Source: Chryseobacterium taeanense (GTDB lineage Bacteria > Bacteroidota > Bacteroidia > Flavobacteriales > Weeksellaceae). Taken from it: DNA of 64,000 nt. This document shows, piece by piece, positions 33,944 through 44,329 of this stretch. The stretch spans positions 496,001-560,000 of the forward strand of contig NZ_FNDW01000001.1 in NCBI RefSeq assembly GCF_900099685.1. The letters are read 5' to 3'. Position numbers and translations under genes: made by a program. The first letter of the stretch is position 1; every line of letters begins with the position of its first letter. The notes beneath the pieces were generated by a model. That model ran no database searches. It saw only the letters and a program-made list of their open reading frames with translations, and was not told where the DNA came from.

Positions 33944-34089
33944 GTAAATTTCTCATACCACACTTGGCTGATTTATGGTTTGTTTTAAGTAAATGAATTA
34001 ATAAAAATCTTATAGATATCAAACTGACATTAAAATAAATGTAATGAAATCGGGCACTGAAGTGTTCTATTATAAACAATAAAGCATCC

Positions 34090-35610
34090 ATGAAAAAAAG
34101 CGGGATCATTCTTACCTTATTTATTTTGGTGAAATTTATTCTCCAATACTCATTAATCGATTCTGAATATGAGCTCCAGCGTGACGAATATCTTCACTTG
34201 GATCTGGCAAATCATCTCGCCTGGGGATATTTGTCTGTTCCTCCTGTGACTTCCTGGATAGCGCTTATAATTAAAATTTTAGGCAATTCTGTATTTTGGG
34301 TTAAATTTTTTCCCGCTTTATTCGGAGCATTGACGATTTTTACCGTATGGAAAATCGTGGAAGAGCTGAAGGGAAATTTATACGCTCAGGTTTTGGCGGC
34401 TACGGGAGTTTTGCTTTCCGTTTTATTGCGGCTCAATACACTTTTTCAGCCTAATTCACTTGAGATTTTGCTATGGACATTAGTTTATTTTTCCTTAATT
34501 AAATATATCAATTCTGAAAAAGTAAAATGGCTCTATATCGGAGCGGTATTTTTCGGAATCGGTTTTTTAAATAAATATAATATTGCATTTTTACTACTTG
34601 GAGCTATTCCGGCCTTACTGTTAACCAATCAAAGGAAAATTTTCCTTCAAAAGCATCTTTATTTTGCTGCATTATTGGCTTTAATTATTGTTTTACCCAA
34701 TATTTTGTGGCAGTATCATAATGACTTTCCAGTTATTCATCACATGAAAGAACTTTCTGAAAGTCAGCTCGTAAATGTTGATAGATTTGATTTCTTAAAA
34801 TCTCAGCTTTTGTTTTTCCTGGGTTCGGTTTTTGTGATTCTTGCAGGTTTTTACGCGTTACTTATGTACCAGCCATTTAAAAAATTAAGGTTTTTTCTGT
34901 GGATGTACTTTTTTACGATTGCTTTATTTTTATTTTTTAAAGCTAAAGATTACTATGCTATTGGTCTTTATCCTGTCTACTTAGCTTTCGGATCGGTCTT
35001 TCTTTCGGTCTGGTTTGAAAAAATAAAGTTTGGAAATATACTGAAAGTTGTTTCTATAGCTGTCGTTTTGTTATTTTTTATTCCGATTTACAATGTTGCT
35101 TTTCCCAATAAAAGCCCCGATTATATTTTATCTCATCAGGAACGGTACCGGAAATTTGGAATGCTGCGTTGGGAAGATGGTAAAGATCATCCGATTCCTC
35201 AGGATTTTGCAGATATGCTGGGCTGGAAAGAACTTGCAAAAAAAACAGATCGCGAATATGATAAACTTTCGAGATCAGGAAAAACACTCGTGCTTTGCGA
35301 TAATTATGGTCAGGCAGGTGCAATTAATTATTATTCGACTAAAGGTATAAAGGCGGTTTCCTTTAATGCTGATTATATCAATTGGTTTGATTTGAATGAA
35401 AAATATACCAATCTTGTCAGGATAAAAGATTCACCGGAAAATGAACTTGAAGAAACTGCTCCCATCTTTGAGAATTCAAGAATTGCAGATTCTATTACCA
35501 ATCCTTTTGCAAGAGAAAGAGGGACTGTTATCTTCAATTTTGAGGGAGCTAAAGTTAATATTAATGAGAAAATACAGGAAGAAATTGACGAGGTTAAATC
35601 CCAATATTAA
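34090..35610 (+). CDS. GT39/ArnT-like membrane glycosyltransferase
   Basis: The 506-residue protein has about ten hydrophobic helices in residues 1-345 and a soluble C-terminal domain (about 350-506). The first periplasmic loop has the acidic motif ELQRDEYLHLD, as in PMT/ArnT enzymes that use polyprenyl-phosphate sugars. Likely acceptors are lipid A, glycans or proteins; the sequence does not decide. It lies 200 bases after the exporter operon and has no obvious partner gene. Confidence 0.88.
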   Translation: MKKSGIILTLFILVKFILQYSLIDSEYELQRDEYLHLDLANHLAWGYLSVPPVTSWIALIIKILGNSVFWVKFFPALFGALTIFTVWKIVEELKGNLYAQVLAATGVLLSVLLRLNTLFQPNSLEILLWTLVYFSLIKYINSEKVKWLYIGAVFFGIGFLNKYNIAFLLLGAIPALLLTNQRKIFLQKHLYFAALLALIIVLPNILWQYHNDFPVIHHMKELSESQLVNVDRFDFLKSQLLFFLGSVFVILAGFYALLMYQPFKKLRFFLWMYFFTIALFLFFKAKDYYAIGLYPVYLAFGSVFLSVWFEKIKFGNILKVVSIAVVLLFFIPIYNVAFPNKSPDYILSHQERYRKFGMLRWEDGKDHPIPQDFADMLGWKELAKKTDREYDKLSRSGKTLVLCDNYGQAGAINYYSTKGIKAVSFNADYINWFDLNEKYTNLVRIKDSPENELEETAPIFENSRIADSITNPFARERGTVIFNFEGAKVNINEKIQEEIDEVKSQY

Positions 35611-35648
35611 ATATTAACTACTGAAAAAGAAACATTAACGCAACTTTA

Positions 35649-35679
35649 TTGCATTAAAATAAATCTTTTTCTATCTTTG
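35649..35679 (+). promoter_or_regulatory. Promoter with -33 TTG and -7 TATCTTTG
   Basis: TTG (35649-35651) and TATCTTTG (35672-35679) are 20 bases apart, fitting the flavobacterial layout TTG-N17-23-TAnnTTTG. It is the most complete promoter seen in the window and serves the flavoprotein gene at 35729. Confidence 0.7.
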
Positions 35680-35728
35680 TTCAGGCAAATGATTATTAAT
35701 CACATCCATTGCCGGAAAACAACGATTT

Positions 35729-36628
35729 ATGGAAAATAACTTTGATGTCATCATAATAGGAGGAAGCTATGCCGGCTTATCAGCAGGAATGGCTTTAGGA
35801 AGATCACTTAGAAATGTTCTTATCATTGACAGCGGAAAGCCTTGCAATAAGCAGACTCCGCATTCGCATAATTTTATAACACAAGACGGTAAAAGGCCGA
35901 AAGAAATCTCCGATCTGGCAAAAGAGCAGGTCGCGAAATATGAAACGGTCAGCTTTTTTAACGGAACTGCCATTAAAACTTCAAAAAGCGATAATGGTTT
36001 TGAAGTTGAAACTGGATGCGGTGAAAAATTTATGGCTAAAAAAATAATTCTGGCAACCGGAGTGAAGGATATAATGCCTGACATTGAAGGGTTTTCGGAA
36101 TGTTGGGGAATCTCTGTAATTCATTGCCCGTACTGCCATGGCTATGAAGTGAAAGGAAAAAAGACAGGGATACTTTCCAACGGAGATCTTGCTTTTGAAT
36201 TTTCAAAAATAGTATTTAATTTATCTAAGGATCTTACTTTATTTACCAACGGAGAATCTACGCTTAATAGAGAGCAAACAGAGAAATTCAGTCAAAATAA
36301 GATTGTCATTACTGAAAAGGAAATACAAAAAATTATTCACTACAACGGGCAGATTGAAAAGATAATATTTAAAGACGGAAGCGAAAGCGAAATGGAAGCT
36401 TTGTACGCTAAAATCCCTTTTGAACAAAATATGAATACAGAAGACCTGAATCTCGAGCTAACTGAACATGGTTTTATCAAAATTGACCAGTTTCATAAAA
36501 CAAGTACAGAAGGTGTTTTTGCATGTGGAGACAATACAACGATGATGAGATCTGTAGCTAATGCTGTTGCTCAAGGGAACTTCACGGGTGCTATGGTTAA
36601 TAAAGAATTGTCTCAAGAAGAATTTTAA
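35729..36628 (+). CDS. Thioredoxin-reductase-like NAD(P)/FAD oxidoreductase
   Basis: The 299-residue flavoprotein has the FAD-binding motif IIGGSYAGLSAGMALGRS (about 9-26), a CxxC pair (CPYCHGYE, Cys133 and Cys136), the second nucleotide-binding region after residue 145, and a C-terminal FAD motif VFACGDNTTMMRSVANAVAQ. The NADPH-binding GxGxxA stretch is replaced by ILSNGDLAFEF, so its pyridine nucleotide binding may differ. It is a member of the thioredoxin reductase-like group, and not necessarily TrxB itself. Confidence 0.88.
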   Translation: MENNFDVIIIGGSYAGLSAGMALGRSLRNVLIIDSGKPCNKQTPHSHNFITQDGKRPKEISDLAKEQVAKYETVSFFNGTAIKTSKSDNGFEVETGCGEKFMAKKIILATGVKDIMPDIEGFSECWGISVIHCPYCHGYEVKGKKTGILSNGDLAFEFSKIVFNLSKDLTLFTNGESTLNREQTEKFSQNKIVITEKEIQKIIHYNGQIEKIIFKDGSESEMEALYAKIPFEQNMNTEDLNLELTEHGFIKIDQFHKTSTEGVFACGDNTTMMRSVANAVAQGNFTGAMVNKELSQEEF

Positions 36629-36651
36629 GTTTTTTTCATCAATATTTTTTT

Positions 36652-36686
36652 ATTCCTCTCGATTTGTTTTGTGAGGAATTTTTTTC
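36652..36686 (+). terminator. Rho-independent terminator of the flavoprotein gene
   Basis: ATTCCTC (36652-36658) pairs perfectly with GAGGAAT (36673-36679), followed by an eight-base T-run. Confidence 0.8.
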
Positions 36687-36793
36687 AAAATATTGTCAGA
36701 ATTTTAGCAAATAACGAATATTATAAAGTATTTTGATAAGTTTTAAGATTAAAAATCATATGTAATGATGCTGAAATCTCAGCGGAAATTTCG

Positions 36794-36801
36794 TACTTTT
36801 G
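36794..36801 (+). promoter_or_regulatory. Putative -7 element (TACTTTTG) for glyA
   Basis: It matches TAnnTTTG 30 bases before the ATG at 36832. It overlaps the alternative TTG start at 36799, which argues against that start. Confidence 0.5.
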
Positions 36802-36831
36802 GGGTGGAAAATTTCAAAAACTAAAAGTAAA

Positions 36832-38097
36832 ATGGATATTATTTTCGACCTGATTGAAAAAGAAAGACAAAGACAAACCCATGGGATTGAAATGATTGCA
36901 TCAGAAAATTTTGTTTCTGACAATGTGATGAAAGCCGTGGGGAGCGTTCTTACCAACAAATATGCTGAGGGATATCCCGGAAAAAGATATTACGGAGGAT
37001 GTGAAGTAGTAGATGAGGTTGAAACATTGGCGATCGAAAGGGCAAAACAGCTTTTCGGTGTAGATTATGTAAATGTTCAGCCACATTCTGGCTCTCAGGC
37101 GAATGCGGCGATTTATCTTGCAGTTTTGAAACCTGGTGATAAAATCATGGGAATGGATCTTTCAATGGGAGGTCACCTTACACATGGTTCTTCGGTTAAT
37201 TTTTCAGGAATTCAGTATGATGTCGTTTCTTACGGAGTACAGCAGGAGACAGGTCTTATTGATTATGACCAGATGAGAGAGGTTGCTTTGAGAGAAAAGC
37301 CAAAAATGATGATTGCTGGTTTTTCAGCGTATTCGAGAGATCTTGATTATGCTAAATTCAGAGAGGTCGCAGATGAAATCGGGGCAACACTTTGGGCTGA
37401 TATTGCACATCCGGCAGGTTTGGTGGCAAAAGGATTACTGAACTCTCCATTTGAACACTGTCACGTGGTGACTACTACAACGCATAAAACGTTAAGAGGT
37501 CCAAGAGGAGGTATGATTATGATGGGCAAAGATTTTGAAAATACTTACGGTCATAAAACACCAAAAGGGGAGGTTAAAATGATGAGCCAGGTGCTGGACG
37601 GATCTGTTTTCCCGGGAATTCAGGGAGGTCCGCTGGAACATGTAATTGCCGGAAAGGCGGTGGCTTTCGGAGAAGCGCTCGATGTTCAGTTTGAAGTTTA
37701 TGCAAAACAGGTGAAATCTAATGCTCAGGCACTCGCTAAAGCAATGATCGACAGAGGTTTTGATATTGTAAGTGGCGGAACAGATAATCACCTGATGCTT
37801 GTTGACCTTAGAAATAAAGGCGTAAATGGTAAAGAAACTGAAAAAGCACTGGTTCTTGCTGATATTACGTGTAACAAAAATATGGTTCCGTTTGATGATA
37901 AATCACCTTTTACAACTTCAGGAATCAGATTGGGAACTGCAGCAATCACCACAAGAGGATTGAAAGAAAATGATATGGATACTATTGCCGGATTAATTTC
38001 TGAAGTAGTCGATAATATAAAAAATGAAAAGGTACTTGCTTCTGTAAGAAAGAAAGTTAATGAATTAATGGAAGGAAGAGCATTATTCAACTATTAA
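36832..38097 (+). CDS. glyA: Serine hydroxymethyltransferase
   Basis: I choose the ATG at 36832 (421 residues, [11 protein letters not shown]), the family's usual size; the in-frame TTG at 36799 lies within the -7 element. The PLP enzyme converts serine and tetrahydrofolate to glycine and methylene-tetrahydrofolate. Visible motifs are [47 protein letters not shown] and the PLP-binding [13 protein letters not shown]. Confidence 0.98.
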   Translation: MDIIFDLIEKERQRQTHGIEMIASENFVSDNVMKAVGSVLTNKYAEGYPGKRYYGGCEVVDEVETLAIERAKQLFGVDYVNVQPHSGSQANAAIYLAVLKPGDKIMGMDLSMGGHLTHGSSVNFSGIQYDVVSYGVQQETGLIDYDQMREVALREKPKMMIAGFSAYSRDLDYAKFREVADEIGATLWADIAHPAGLVAKGLLNSPFEHCHVVTTTTHKTLRGPRGGMIMMGKDFENTYGHKTPKGEVKMMSQVLDGSVFPGIQGGPLEHVIAGKAVAFGEALDVQFEVYAKQVKSNAQALAKAMIDRGFDIVSGGTDNHLMLVDLRNKGVNGKETEKALVLADITCNKNMVPFDDKSPFTTSGIRLGTAAITTRGLKENDMDTIAGLISEVVDNIKNEKVLASVRKKVNELMEGRALFNY

Positions 38098-38120
38098 TCT
38101 CGGAATTAAATTACAATATA

Positions 38121-38149
38121 AAGAATGGGCATCTGCTCATTCTTTTTTA
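38121..38149 (+). terminator. Terminator of glyA, abutting recX
   Basis: AAGAATGGG (38121-38129) pairs with CTCATTCTT (38136-38144) with one wobble, followed by T residues. It ends seven bases before the recX ATG. Confidence 0.75.
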
Positions 38150-38155
38150 TATGCT

Positions 38156-38614
38156 ATGGAGAAAAAGTCGTTCACTTTTGATGAGATTAAGCAGAAACTG
38201 GTTAACTATTGTGTATACCAGGATCGCTGTCATTATGAGGTGGAGCAGAAAATGAGGGAATTTCTGCTGATTGATGAAGCAAAGGAAGATATTATGCTTT
38301 ATCTTTTAAAAGAAAATTTTTTGAATGAAGAAAGGTTTACGAGGAGCTATATCAGAGGTAAATTTTATATTAAACATTGGGGGAAAACGAAAATTAAAAT
38401 TAATCTTAAACAAAAGCAGGTTCCGGAAAAATTGATTTACAAATGTTTTGAAGAAATCGATGAAAATGATTATGATCAGACCATACGGAAAATCTTTGAC
38501 GATTACTACTCACGACAAACAGGGCTTAAAGAATATCAAAGGAAATCAAAAACAATAAAATACCTGATGAACCGTGGTTTTGAATATGAAAGAATAAATG
38601 ATATTTTAGAATAA
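38156..38614 (+). CDS. recX: Regulatory protein RecX
   Basis: The 152-residue protein is helical, with the RecX repeats: YCVYQDRCHYEVEQKMRE (about 18-35), LLKENFLNEERFTRSYIRGK (about 48-67), WGKTKIKINLKQKQVPEKLI (about 74-93) and a final YLMNRGFEYERINDIL. RecX inhibits or modulates RecA filaments. recA is not in the window. A terminator-like hairpin lies directly upstream, so expression may depend on read-through from glyA. Confidence 0.88.
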   Translation: MEKKSFTFDEIKQKLVNYCVYQDRCHYEVEQKMREFLLIDEAKEDIMLYLLKENFLNEERFTRSYIRGKFYIKHWGKTKIKINLKQKQVPEKLIYKCFEEIDENDYDQTIRKIFDDYYSRQTGLKEYQRKSKTIKYLMNRGFEYERINDILE

Positions 38615-38992
38615 TTTGAAAACAGAAAATAACAATTCATATCAAAATTATATTCCTGATAAAGTTTCTAAGATTAATTAATATTTAATTATAGGAACCT
38701 CAATAAAATATTAATTTAACAGTCAATCTATTATGATGATATGTTCTTCAGGAGGTATTTTGCAGCATTTTTAGGAGGTTATATGGTATGTTTTTTGACA
38801 ACGTTTGCTTTCACTCTACGGAAATCAGAATATCAAATGTTAATAGAATTGCAGAGACTCTGTTTTATTTCAAAACTAAATTTATTTTTAAATTATAATG
38901 ATAGATGAAATTTTATTTTAAATTTGCATCAATGCTTTCGATTATGGATGCCAGATTATACTTTTACACACCTATGAATACCATCAAAGACA
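38615..38992 (+). other. 378-base gap before the polysaccharide locus
   Basis: No convincing gene is present. A 55-codon frame (38741-38908, starting MFFRRYFAAFLGGYMVCFLT) could encode a small hydrophobic peptide, but nothing else supports it. TAAATTTG at 38919-38926 fits the -7 consensus and is a candidate promoter of the locus. AT-rich direct and inverted words are scattered through the rest. Confidence 0.4.
38919..38926 (+). promoter_or_regulatory. Putative -7 element (TAAATTTG) for the polysaccharide locus
   Basis: It matches TAnnTTTG 66 bases before the first gene of the polysaccharide locus. No -33 TTG is clear at the usual distance. Confidence 0.4.
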
Positions 38993-40921
38993 ATGTACAA
39001 CTCTTTTAGAAAGAAAATGTTCGGAGGAGATAATGTTGTCAATCTCTCGGATGTAAGATATCTGCCTCGGTGGATAATCCTGTTAATAGATATTATCATT
39101 CTGATCATATCCTTGTTTTTATCTACCTATATTATAGAAAGAATCACCCAAATAGAATTTGTATATCATCGGGAAAAGATTCTAGTCTTTGCAGGCATTG
39201 TATTTTCAAATGTCATTTTTATGTACATTTTTAAAACATATGCAGGGATTATCAGACATTCTACTTTTATAGATCTGTTCAAGTTACTGATGTCATGTTT
39301 CTGTAATTTATTTTTGGTAGGAACTGTAAATATGATCTACTTTTGGGCGACAGGATCAAAATTTATCCTTAATCCATATTTGATCCTTTATTTCATTATT
39401 TCCTTTATGGGATTATTTCTTTTCAGGCTTTATGTAAAGGAGTTTTTTCATATTATAAGAGAATACAGAAGAAGCACGCTTAAGAAGAGAATTCTCGTTC
39501 TGGGTATCGATGAGCAGTCGATTGCCATAGCAAGAGCTATTCTGGATAATCCCAGCCTTCCCTATCATGTAGTAGGGTTTCTTACCCAACGTACAGATTC
39601 TAAAAGAGCATATCTGCTCGGAAAGCCCATTTTTGCTAAAGAAAAAATTGAAGAAAATGCAAAGGAAGAATTGCTAATCGATGGGGTCATCATTGTGAAA
39701 GAAATGATGTCTAAAGATGAGATGAATTCTTGGGTAAATCTGTTTCTGGAAAAGGATCTCAATATATTTAAAGCACCATCGGTACAGAAGCTCAGAGACA
39801 GCGACTTTGGAGGGTCTATCCGTAATCTTCAGATTGAGGATCTTCTAAACAGAAAGCCTATTAAAATTGAAAATGAAGAAATCAAAAGAAGGCATTTCAA
39901 TAAGAATATACTGGTAACCGGAGGAGCAGGATCAATCGGAAGTGAAATTGTACGCCAGGTCGCCCAGTTTAATCCTTCCCTGATTGTTGTATTAGACCAG
40001 GCAGAGACACCCCTTTATGATATTGAGCTTGAAATGAAGGAGAAATTTCCGCATATCAGATTTAAATTTGTTCTGGCGGATGTTTCCAACAAACCTCGAG
40101 TAGAACCTTTATTCCAGATGTATGATTTTTCTATGGTTTATCATGCTGCAGCATATAAGCATGTGCCACTGGTAGAGGAGAATCCTCATGAGGGAATTCT
40201 GGTAAATGTATTTGGATCAAAAATCATTGCAACACTATCAAGCAAATATCATGTGAACAGGTTTGTGATGATCTCTACCGATAAAGCTGTAAACCCTACG
40301 AATGTAATGGGAGCGTCGAAAAGAGCTGCGGAATTATTTGTGCAGTCTTTACAGAATATGGAAGGTAATACCACTAAATTTATTACAACAAGATTTGGTA
40401 ATGTTTTAGGGTCAAACGGTTCCGTAATACCACATTTTAAGAAACAGATTGAAGCTGGTGGTCCGGTGACGATTACTCATCCGGATATTGTAAGGTATTT
40501 TATGACAATTCCTGAAGCCTGTGAGCTTGTTTTACAAGCCGGAACGATGGGGCAGGGAGGCGAAATTTTTGTATTTGATATGGGTGAACCTGTGAAAATT
40601 CTGGATTTAGCCAGGAGAATGATTAAACTATCAGGCTTTGAACCCAATCTTGATATTAAAATTATTTATACCGGCTTAAGACCTGGTGAAAAGTTATATG
40701 AAGAACTTCTGAGTGATGATGCAAAAACATTACCTACCCATAATGAAAAAATCATGATCTCTAAAGATCCCACTATACAATTTGAGGAAATAGAGGCACT
40801 CGTAAATTCAATTACAAAAGCTTCTTTGAGACATGATAAGGTGGAAGTTGTACGATTGTTAAAGATTATCGTCCCGGAATTCAAGAGCAACAATTCTATT
40901 TACGAATCACTGGATAAATAG
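38993..40921 (+). CDS. WbpM/CapD-type nucleotide-sugar 4,6-dehydratase, membrane-bound
   Basis: The 642-residue protein has four N-terminal membrane helices (about 25-150), a Rossmann-like middle domain (about 160-285), and an extended SDR domain with VTGGAGSIGSEIV (about 308-320). The catalytic YxxxK is MxxxK (NVMGASKR), as in WbpM-type large dehydratases where Met replaces Tyr. These enzymes convert UDP-GlcNAc to UDP-4-keto-6-deoxy-GlcNAc, the precursor of QuiNAc and FucNAc. It opens the polysaccharide locus. The SDR at 54467 and WecA-type enzyme at 55364 may use its product. Confidence 0.92.
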   Translation: MYNSFRKKMFGGDNVVNLSDVRYLPRWIILLIDIIILIISLFLSTYIIERITQIEFVYHREKILVFAGIVFSNVIFMYIFKTYAGIIRHSTFIDLFKLLMSCFCNLFLVGTVNMIYFWATGSKFILNPYLILYFIISFMGLFLFRLYVKEFFHIIREYRRSTLKKRILVLGIDEQSIAIARAILDNPSLPYHVVGFLTQRTDSKRAYLLGKPIFAKEKIEENAKEELLIDGVIIVKEMMSKDEMNSWVNLFLEKDLNIFKAPSVQKLRDSDFGGSIRNLQIEDLLNRKPIKIENEEIKRRHFNKNILVTGGAGSIGSEIVRQVAQFNPSLIVVLDQAETPLYDIELEMKEKFPHIRFKFVLADVSNKPRVEPLFQMYDFSMVYHAAAYKHVPLVEENPHEGILVNVFGSKIIATLSSKYHVNRFVMISTDKAVNPTNVMGASKRAAELFVQSLQNMEGNTTKFITTRFGNVLGSNGSVIPHFKKQIEAGGPVTITHPDIVRYFMTIPEACELVLQAGTMGQGGEIFVFDMGEPVKILDLARRMIKLSGFEPNLDIKIIYTGLRPGEKLYEELLSDDAKTLPTHNEKIMISKDPTIQFEEIEALVNSITKASLRHDKVEVVRLLKIIVPEFKSNNSIYESLDK

Positions 40922-40935
40922 AAAAAAATTAAATG

Positions 40936-40943
40936 TATATTTG
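40936..40943 (+). promoter_or_regulatory. Putative -7 element (TATATTTG) before the Wza gene
   Basis: It matches TAnnTTTG 15 bases upstream of the ATG at 40958, so the export genes may have an internal promoter. Confidence 0.4.
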
Positions 40944-40957
40944 TAGAATTTTAAAAT

Positions 40958-41779
40958 ATGATGAAAGGTAAAATATTGGTTATAATATCAGCCTTAGTAC
41001 TAGTTTCATGTAAAACTAATCCTAATGCTAAAAATGATCTCAACTATTTGCAAAATATTGAAAAAGTAGCAATTGAATCATCTGCTAAAAACTCTGTTAA
41101 TACAATACAAAAAGGAGATCAGCTTGTTATTCTTATTACCGCCAAAGATATGGCTGTGGTAAAACCTTTTAACCAAAACTATTCATCATCAGATTTAATT
41201 CAGAGTAATGCTACAGCGGGAGGAAATACTCCAAATCAAGGTGCTACAAATATTTCCGGACCAACATATATTGTAGATTCTGATGGTAATATTGATTTTC
41301 CTGTGTTAGGTTCTGTAAACGCTGGCGGTAAGACTTTAGTAGAGTTAAAAGATGATCTAAGGGAAAGAATACAGCAGTTTGTCATTAACCCCGCGATAAA
41401 CATTCGATTGGCTAATTTTAAAGTTACCATACTTGGAGAAGTAAACAGACAGGGAGATTATATTATTTCAAACGGGCAGGGTACAATTCTGAATGCATTG
41501 GGTATGGCAGGAGACCTTACGATGTATGGTAAAAGAGATGACGTATTGGTCATCAGGACAGAAGATGGAGTTGTTTCTCACGGAAAAGTAAACCTACTGG
41601 ATGCCAACCTCATTAATTCTCCATATTATCATCTTAAACAGGGCGATGCGATTATTGTACCGGCTACCAATACGAAAGATGTACAATCAAAACAAAATCC
41701 AAACACAGGATTATATCTTACGGCGGCGTCTATTGCAATAACTGCAGCCGCGGTGATAGTTTCTCTGATCACAAAGTAA
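40958..41779 (+). CDS. Polysaccharide export lipoprotein, Wza type
   Basis: The 273-residue protein has a lipoprotein signal (LVLVSC, Cys18). The polysaccharide export (PES) domain is at about 45-155 (QKGDQLVILITAKD, then PTYIVDSDGNIDFPVLGSVN) and a SLBB domain at about 155-240 (VTILGEVNRQGDYIISNGQG). A hydrophobic C-terminal segment ends the protein (about 248-271), as in Wza where it forms the outer-membrane helix. It forms the exit channel with the Wzc kinase encoded next. The overlapping ATG at 40961 is an equal start. Confidence 0.93.
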   Translation: MMKGKILVIISALVLVSCKTNPNAKNDLNYLQNIEKVAIESSAKNSVNTIQKGDQLVILITAKDMAVVKPFNQNYSSSDLIQSNATAGGNTPNQGATNISGPTYIVDSDGNIDFPVLGSVNAGGKTLVELKDDLRERIQQFVINPAINIRLANFKVTILGEVNRQGDYIISNGQGTILNALGMAGDLTMYGKRDDVLVIRTEDGVVSHGKVNLLDANLINSPYYHLKQGDAIIVPATNTKDVQSKQNPNTGLYLTAASIAITAAAVIVSLITK

Positions 41780-41882
41780 GAATAATTCAACTTTTCGAAT
41801 ATAGGGAAATACTATCTTTCTTATAAGTAATTTCCAGGATTATGATGATACAAATTGAAGATTTAAAATATAAAAATAAATA

Positions 41883-44240
41883 ATGAATAACTCTATAATT
41901 GAAGAACAGGGTAAAAAAATAAATATTAATGATGCTATTAAACCTTACTTAAGAAACTGGGTATGGTTCATTATAATTCCTATTTTATCTTTAGTTATAG
42001 TGTACTTATACATAAAAAAAGCTACACCTGTCTACAAGATTCAATCTACCGTGCTGATTAAAGATGCAAAGAAAGCACCCTCTTCTGCTGCGGGAGAATT
42101 TGCGGTATTGCAGGACTTGTCCGGATTGGGAGGTATGGGTACAAACAGCATTGATAATGAAATCGAGATTTTCAAGTCTAAAAAGATGATGTTTGATGTT
42201 GTCAGGAAACTAGAATTACAGAATGTAATTTATACGAAATCCGACTTCAAAACTAAAGAACTTTACAAAGACACTTCACCGATAATTATACACACAATCA
42301 ATGAAAAACCTTTTGTAAAAACTCCTGAAGAACCTATTGCAATAAAAATAGAAGGAGATAATATCACTTTAAGTTCGGAAGAACTTCCTAAAGAAATTAA
42401 AACCACTTTTAATAAGACAATTAGTCTTCCATATGCCAATCTTTTAATTGAGCGAAATCGTGAGTTTAATAAGCTAAAGACAGGAGAATTAGGGGGAATT
42501 TATTTTGAATATTCTACGCTGGAAAGTACAGTTAATAAATGGCAAAATCTACTAAACGTATATTTGGTTAATAAAGATGCTACCGTAATAGGCTTATCGT
42601 TAAACTATCCAAATACAGATAAGGCAAAAGATATACTTAATAGTTTGGTACAGGTCTATAACAATGAGGCTATTAATGATAAAAATTCAGAATCAAAAAA
42701 AACCAAAGACTTTATTGATGACCGAATCAATATTATAGCAAATGAACTGGGGCAGGTAGAGAATCAAAAAGAAAATTTTAAAGCTTCTAATAAGATCGTA
42801 GATATTGAAACTGAAGCTAAACTAAATCTTGAAACTTCCGCGAACGCAAGAGCCAGAGAACTAGAGCTGGAATCTCAACTGGAATTAACTAATTCCTTAA
42901 TTAATTTTATAAGTAAACAGAACAATTCTCAGGTTCTACCAACCAATATAGGGCTGAATAATGAAACTGCAATCTCTAATATATCTGCTTACAATCAGTT
43001 AGTTATAGAGAGGAACAGATTGCTGGAAAACGCGACCATACAAAACCCCCTTGTTGTGGATCTCAGTAAGCAGATTTCTTCATTAAAAGGTGCTGTGATG
43101 GAAAGTTTACTTAAAAACCGTACAGGACTTCAGCTTGCTAAAAGCCAATATGAAGGTGAGCAAAATTCTATAAATTCTAAAATTACAAAAGTTCCTTCAC
43201 AGGAAAAAAAGTTTAGAAGTATTGAAAGACAGCAGCAGATTAAAGAAAGTTTGTATCTTTTACTACTCCAGAAAAGGGAAGAAACAGCAATTTCATTAGC
43301 CGTTACAGCAAATAAAGCTCGAATTGTAGATTATGCTTACACGTCGCCAAGTCCTATTTCACCGAGAAAGCAGGTTTTTCTTTTAGGCGGTCTGTTACTT
43401 GGCTTGTTGATTCCTTTTATTATTATTTACATTAAAGAACTACTAAATAATAAGATTAAATCAAGAAATGATCTTGAAGTTTTATCCCACGGTAAATCGG
43501 TAATCGGAGAAATCCCGAGTTTGGAAAGAGGCCAGGAAGAGCTTATTAAAACTAATGATCTTACGCCTTTAGCGGAAGCCTTTAGAATATTGATAACCAA
43601 TATGAATTTTATGCTGGCCAAGAAAAATGAGGCCAAGGTTGTATTTGTCACCTCAACGGTAAAAGGTGAAGGCAAGACATTTGTTTCTGTGAATCTTGCT
43701 TTGGCTTTGGCCACACCAAATAAAAAAGTTATTATTATAGGTTCTGACATCAGAAACCCACAACTTCAACGGTATAATCCGGTCAGAAAAGGATTATCGG
43801 GCCTTACTGAATATTTATATGAAGATAAAACTAGAGTTGATGATATTGTACATGTGTCAACTTTTAATCCATACTTAGATGTAATCTATTCGGGCAGCAT
43901 TCCTCCCAATCCTACAGAACTGCTTACCAACGGTAGATATGAAGAATTAATGGAAGTTTTGAAGCCAAAATACGATTATATTATCTTAGATACAGCTCCA
44001 TTGATGCTAGTGACCGATACTTTCCTTTTTGCGGAAATGGCAGATGTTACATTATATGTTGCAAGGTCAGGTTACACAGAAAAAGCATTAATCGATTTCG
44101 CTAATAAAAATATTGATTCTGAAAAGATTAAAAACGTAGGATTTGTATTAAATGATGTGAACAAAAATTATTTGGGCTATGGAAATAAGTACGGCTACGG
44201 ATATAATGCAGAAGAAAAAAAATGGTGGCAAAGATTCTAA
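41883..44240 (+). CDS. Polysaccharide co-polymerase/tyrosine autokinase, Wzc type
   Basis: The 785-residue protein has two membrane helices (about 23-45 and 497-520) around a large periplasmic Wzz domain with coiled coil (about 270-480). The cytoplasmic BY-kinase domain has Walker A ([14 protein letters not shown], about 592-605), Walker A' ([10 protein letters not shown]) and Walker B ([14 protein letters not shown]). The tail is Tyr-rich ([14 protein letters not shown]), the site of autophosphorylation in this family. Phosphorylation cycles control chain length and export. No cognate low-mass tyrosine phosphatase gene is in the locus. Confidence 0.95.
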   Translation: MNNSIIEEQGKKININDAIKPYLRNWVWFIIIPILSLVIVYLYIKKATPVYKIQSTVLIKDAKKAPSSAAGEFAVLQDLSGLGGMGTNSIDNEIEIFKSKKMMFDVVRKLELQNVIYTKSDFKTKELYKDTSPIIIHTINEKPFVKTPEEPIAIKIEGDNITLSSEELPKEIKTTFNKTISLPYANLLIERNREFNKLKTGELGGIYFEYSTLESTVNKWQNLLNVYLVNKDATVIGLSLNYPNTDKAKDILNSLVQVYNNEAINDKNSESKKTKDFIDDRINIIANELGQVENQKENFKASNKIVDIETEAKLNLETSANARARELELESQLELTNSLINFISKQNNSQVLPTNIGLNNETAISNISAYNQLVIERNRLLENATIQNPLVVDLSKQISSLKGAVMESLLKNRTGLQLAKSQYEGEQNSINSKITKVPSQEKKFRSIERQQQIKESLYLLLLQKREETAISLAVTANKARIVDYAYTSPSPISPRKQVFLLGGLLLGLLIPFIIIYIKELLNNKIKSRNDLEVLSHGKSVIGEIPSLERGQEELIKTNDLTPLAEAFRILITNMNFMLAKKNEAKVVFVTSTVKGEGKTFVSVNLALALATPNKKVIIIGSDIRNPQLQRYNPVRKGLSGLTEYLYEDKTRVDDIVHVSTFNPYLDVIYSGSIPPNPTELLTNGRYEELMEVLKPKYDYIILDTAPLMLVTDTFLFAEMADVTLYVARSGYTEKALIDFANKNIDSEKIKNVGFVLNDVNKNYLGYGNKYGYGYNAEEKKWWQRF

Positions 44241-44329
44241 ATAAGTAAGAAATTTTTATTATAATAATCACTGGTTTTAAGAGATACATAACTGTAGAGC
44301 AATTAATGAAAGTGTACTAATAACATGTA

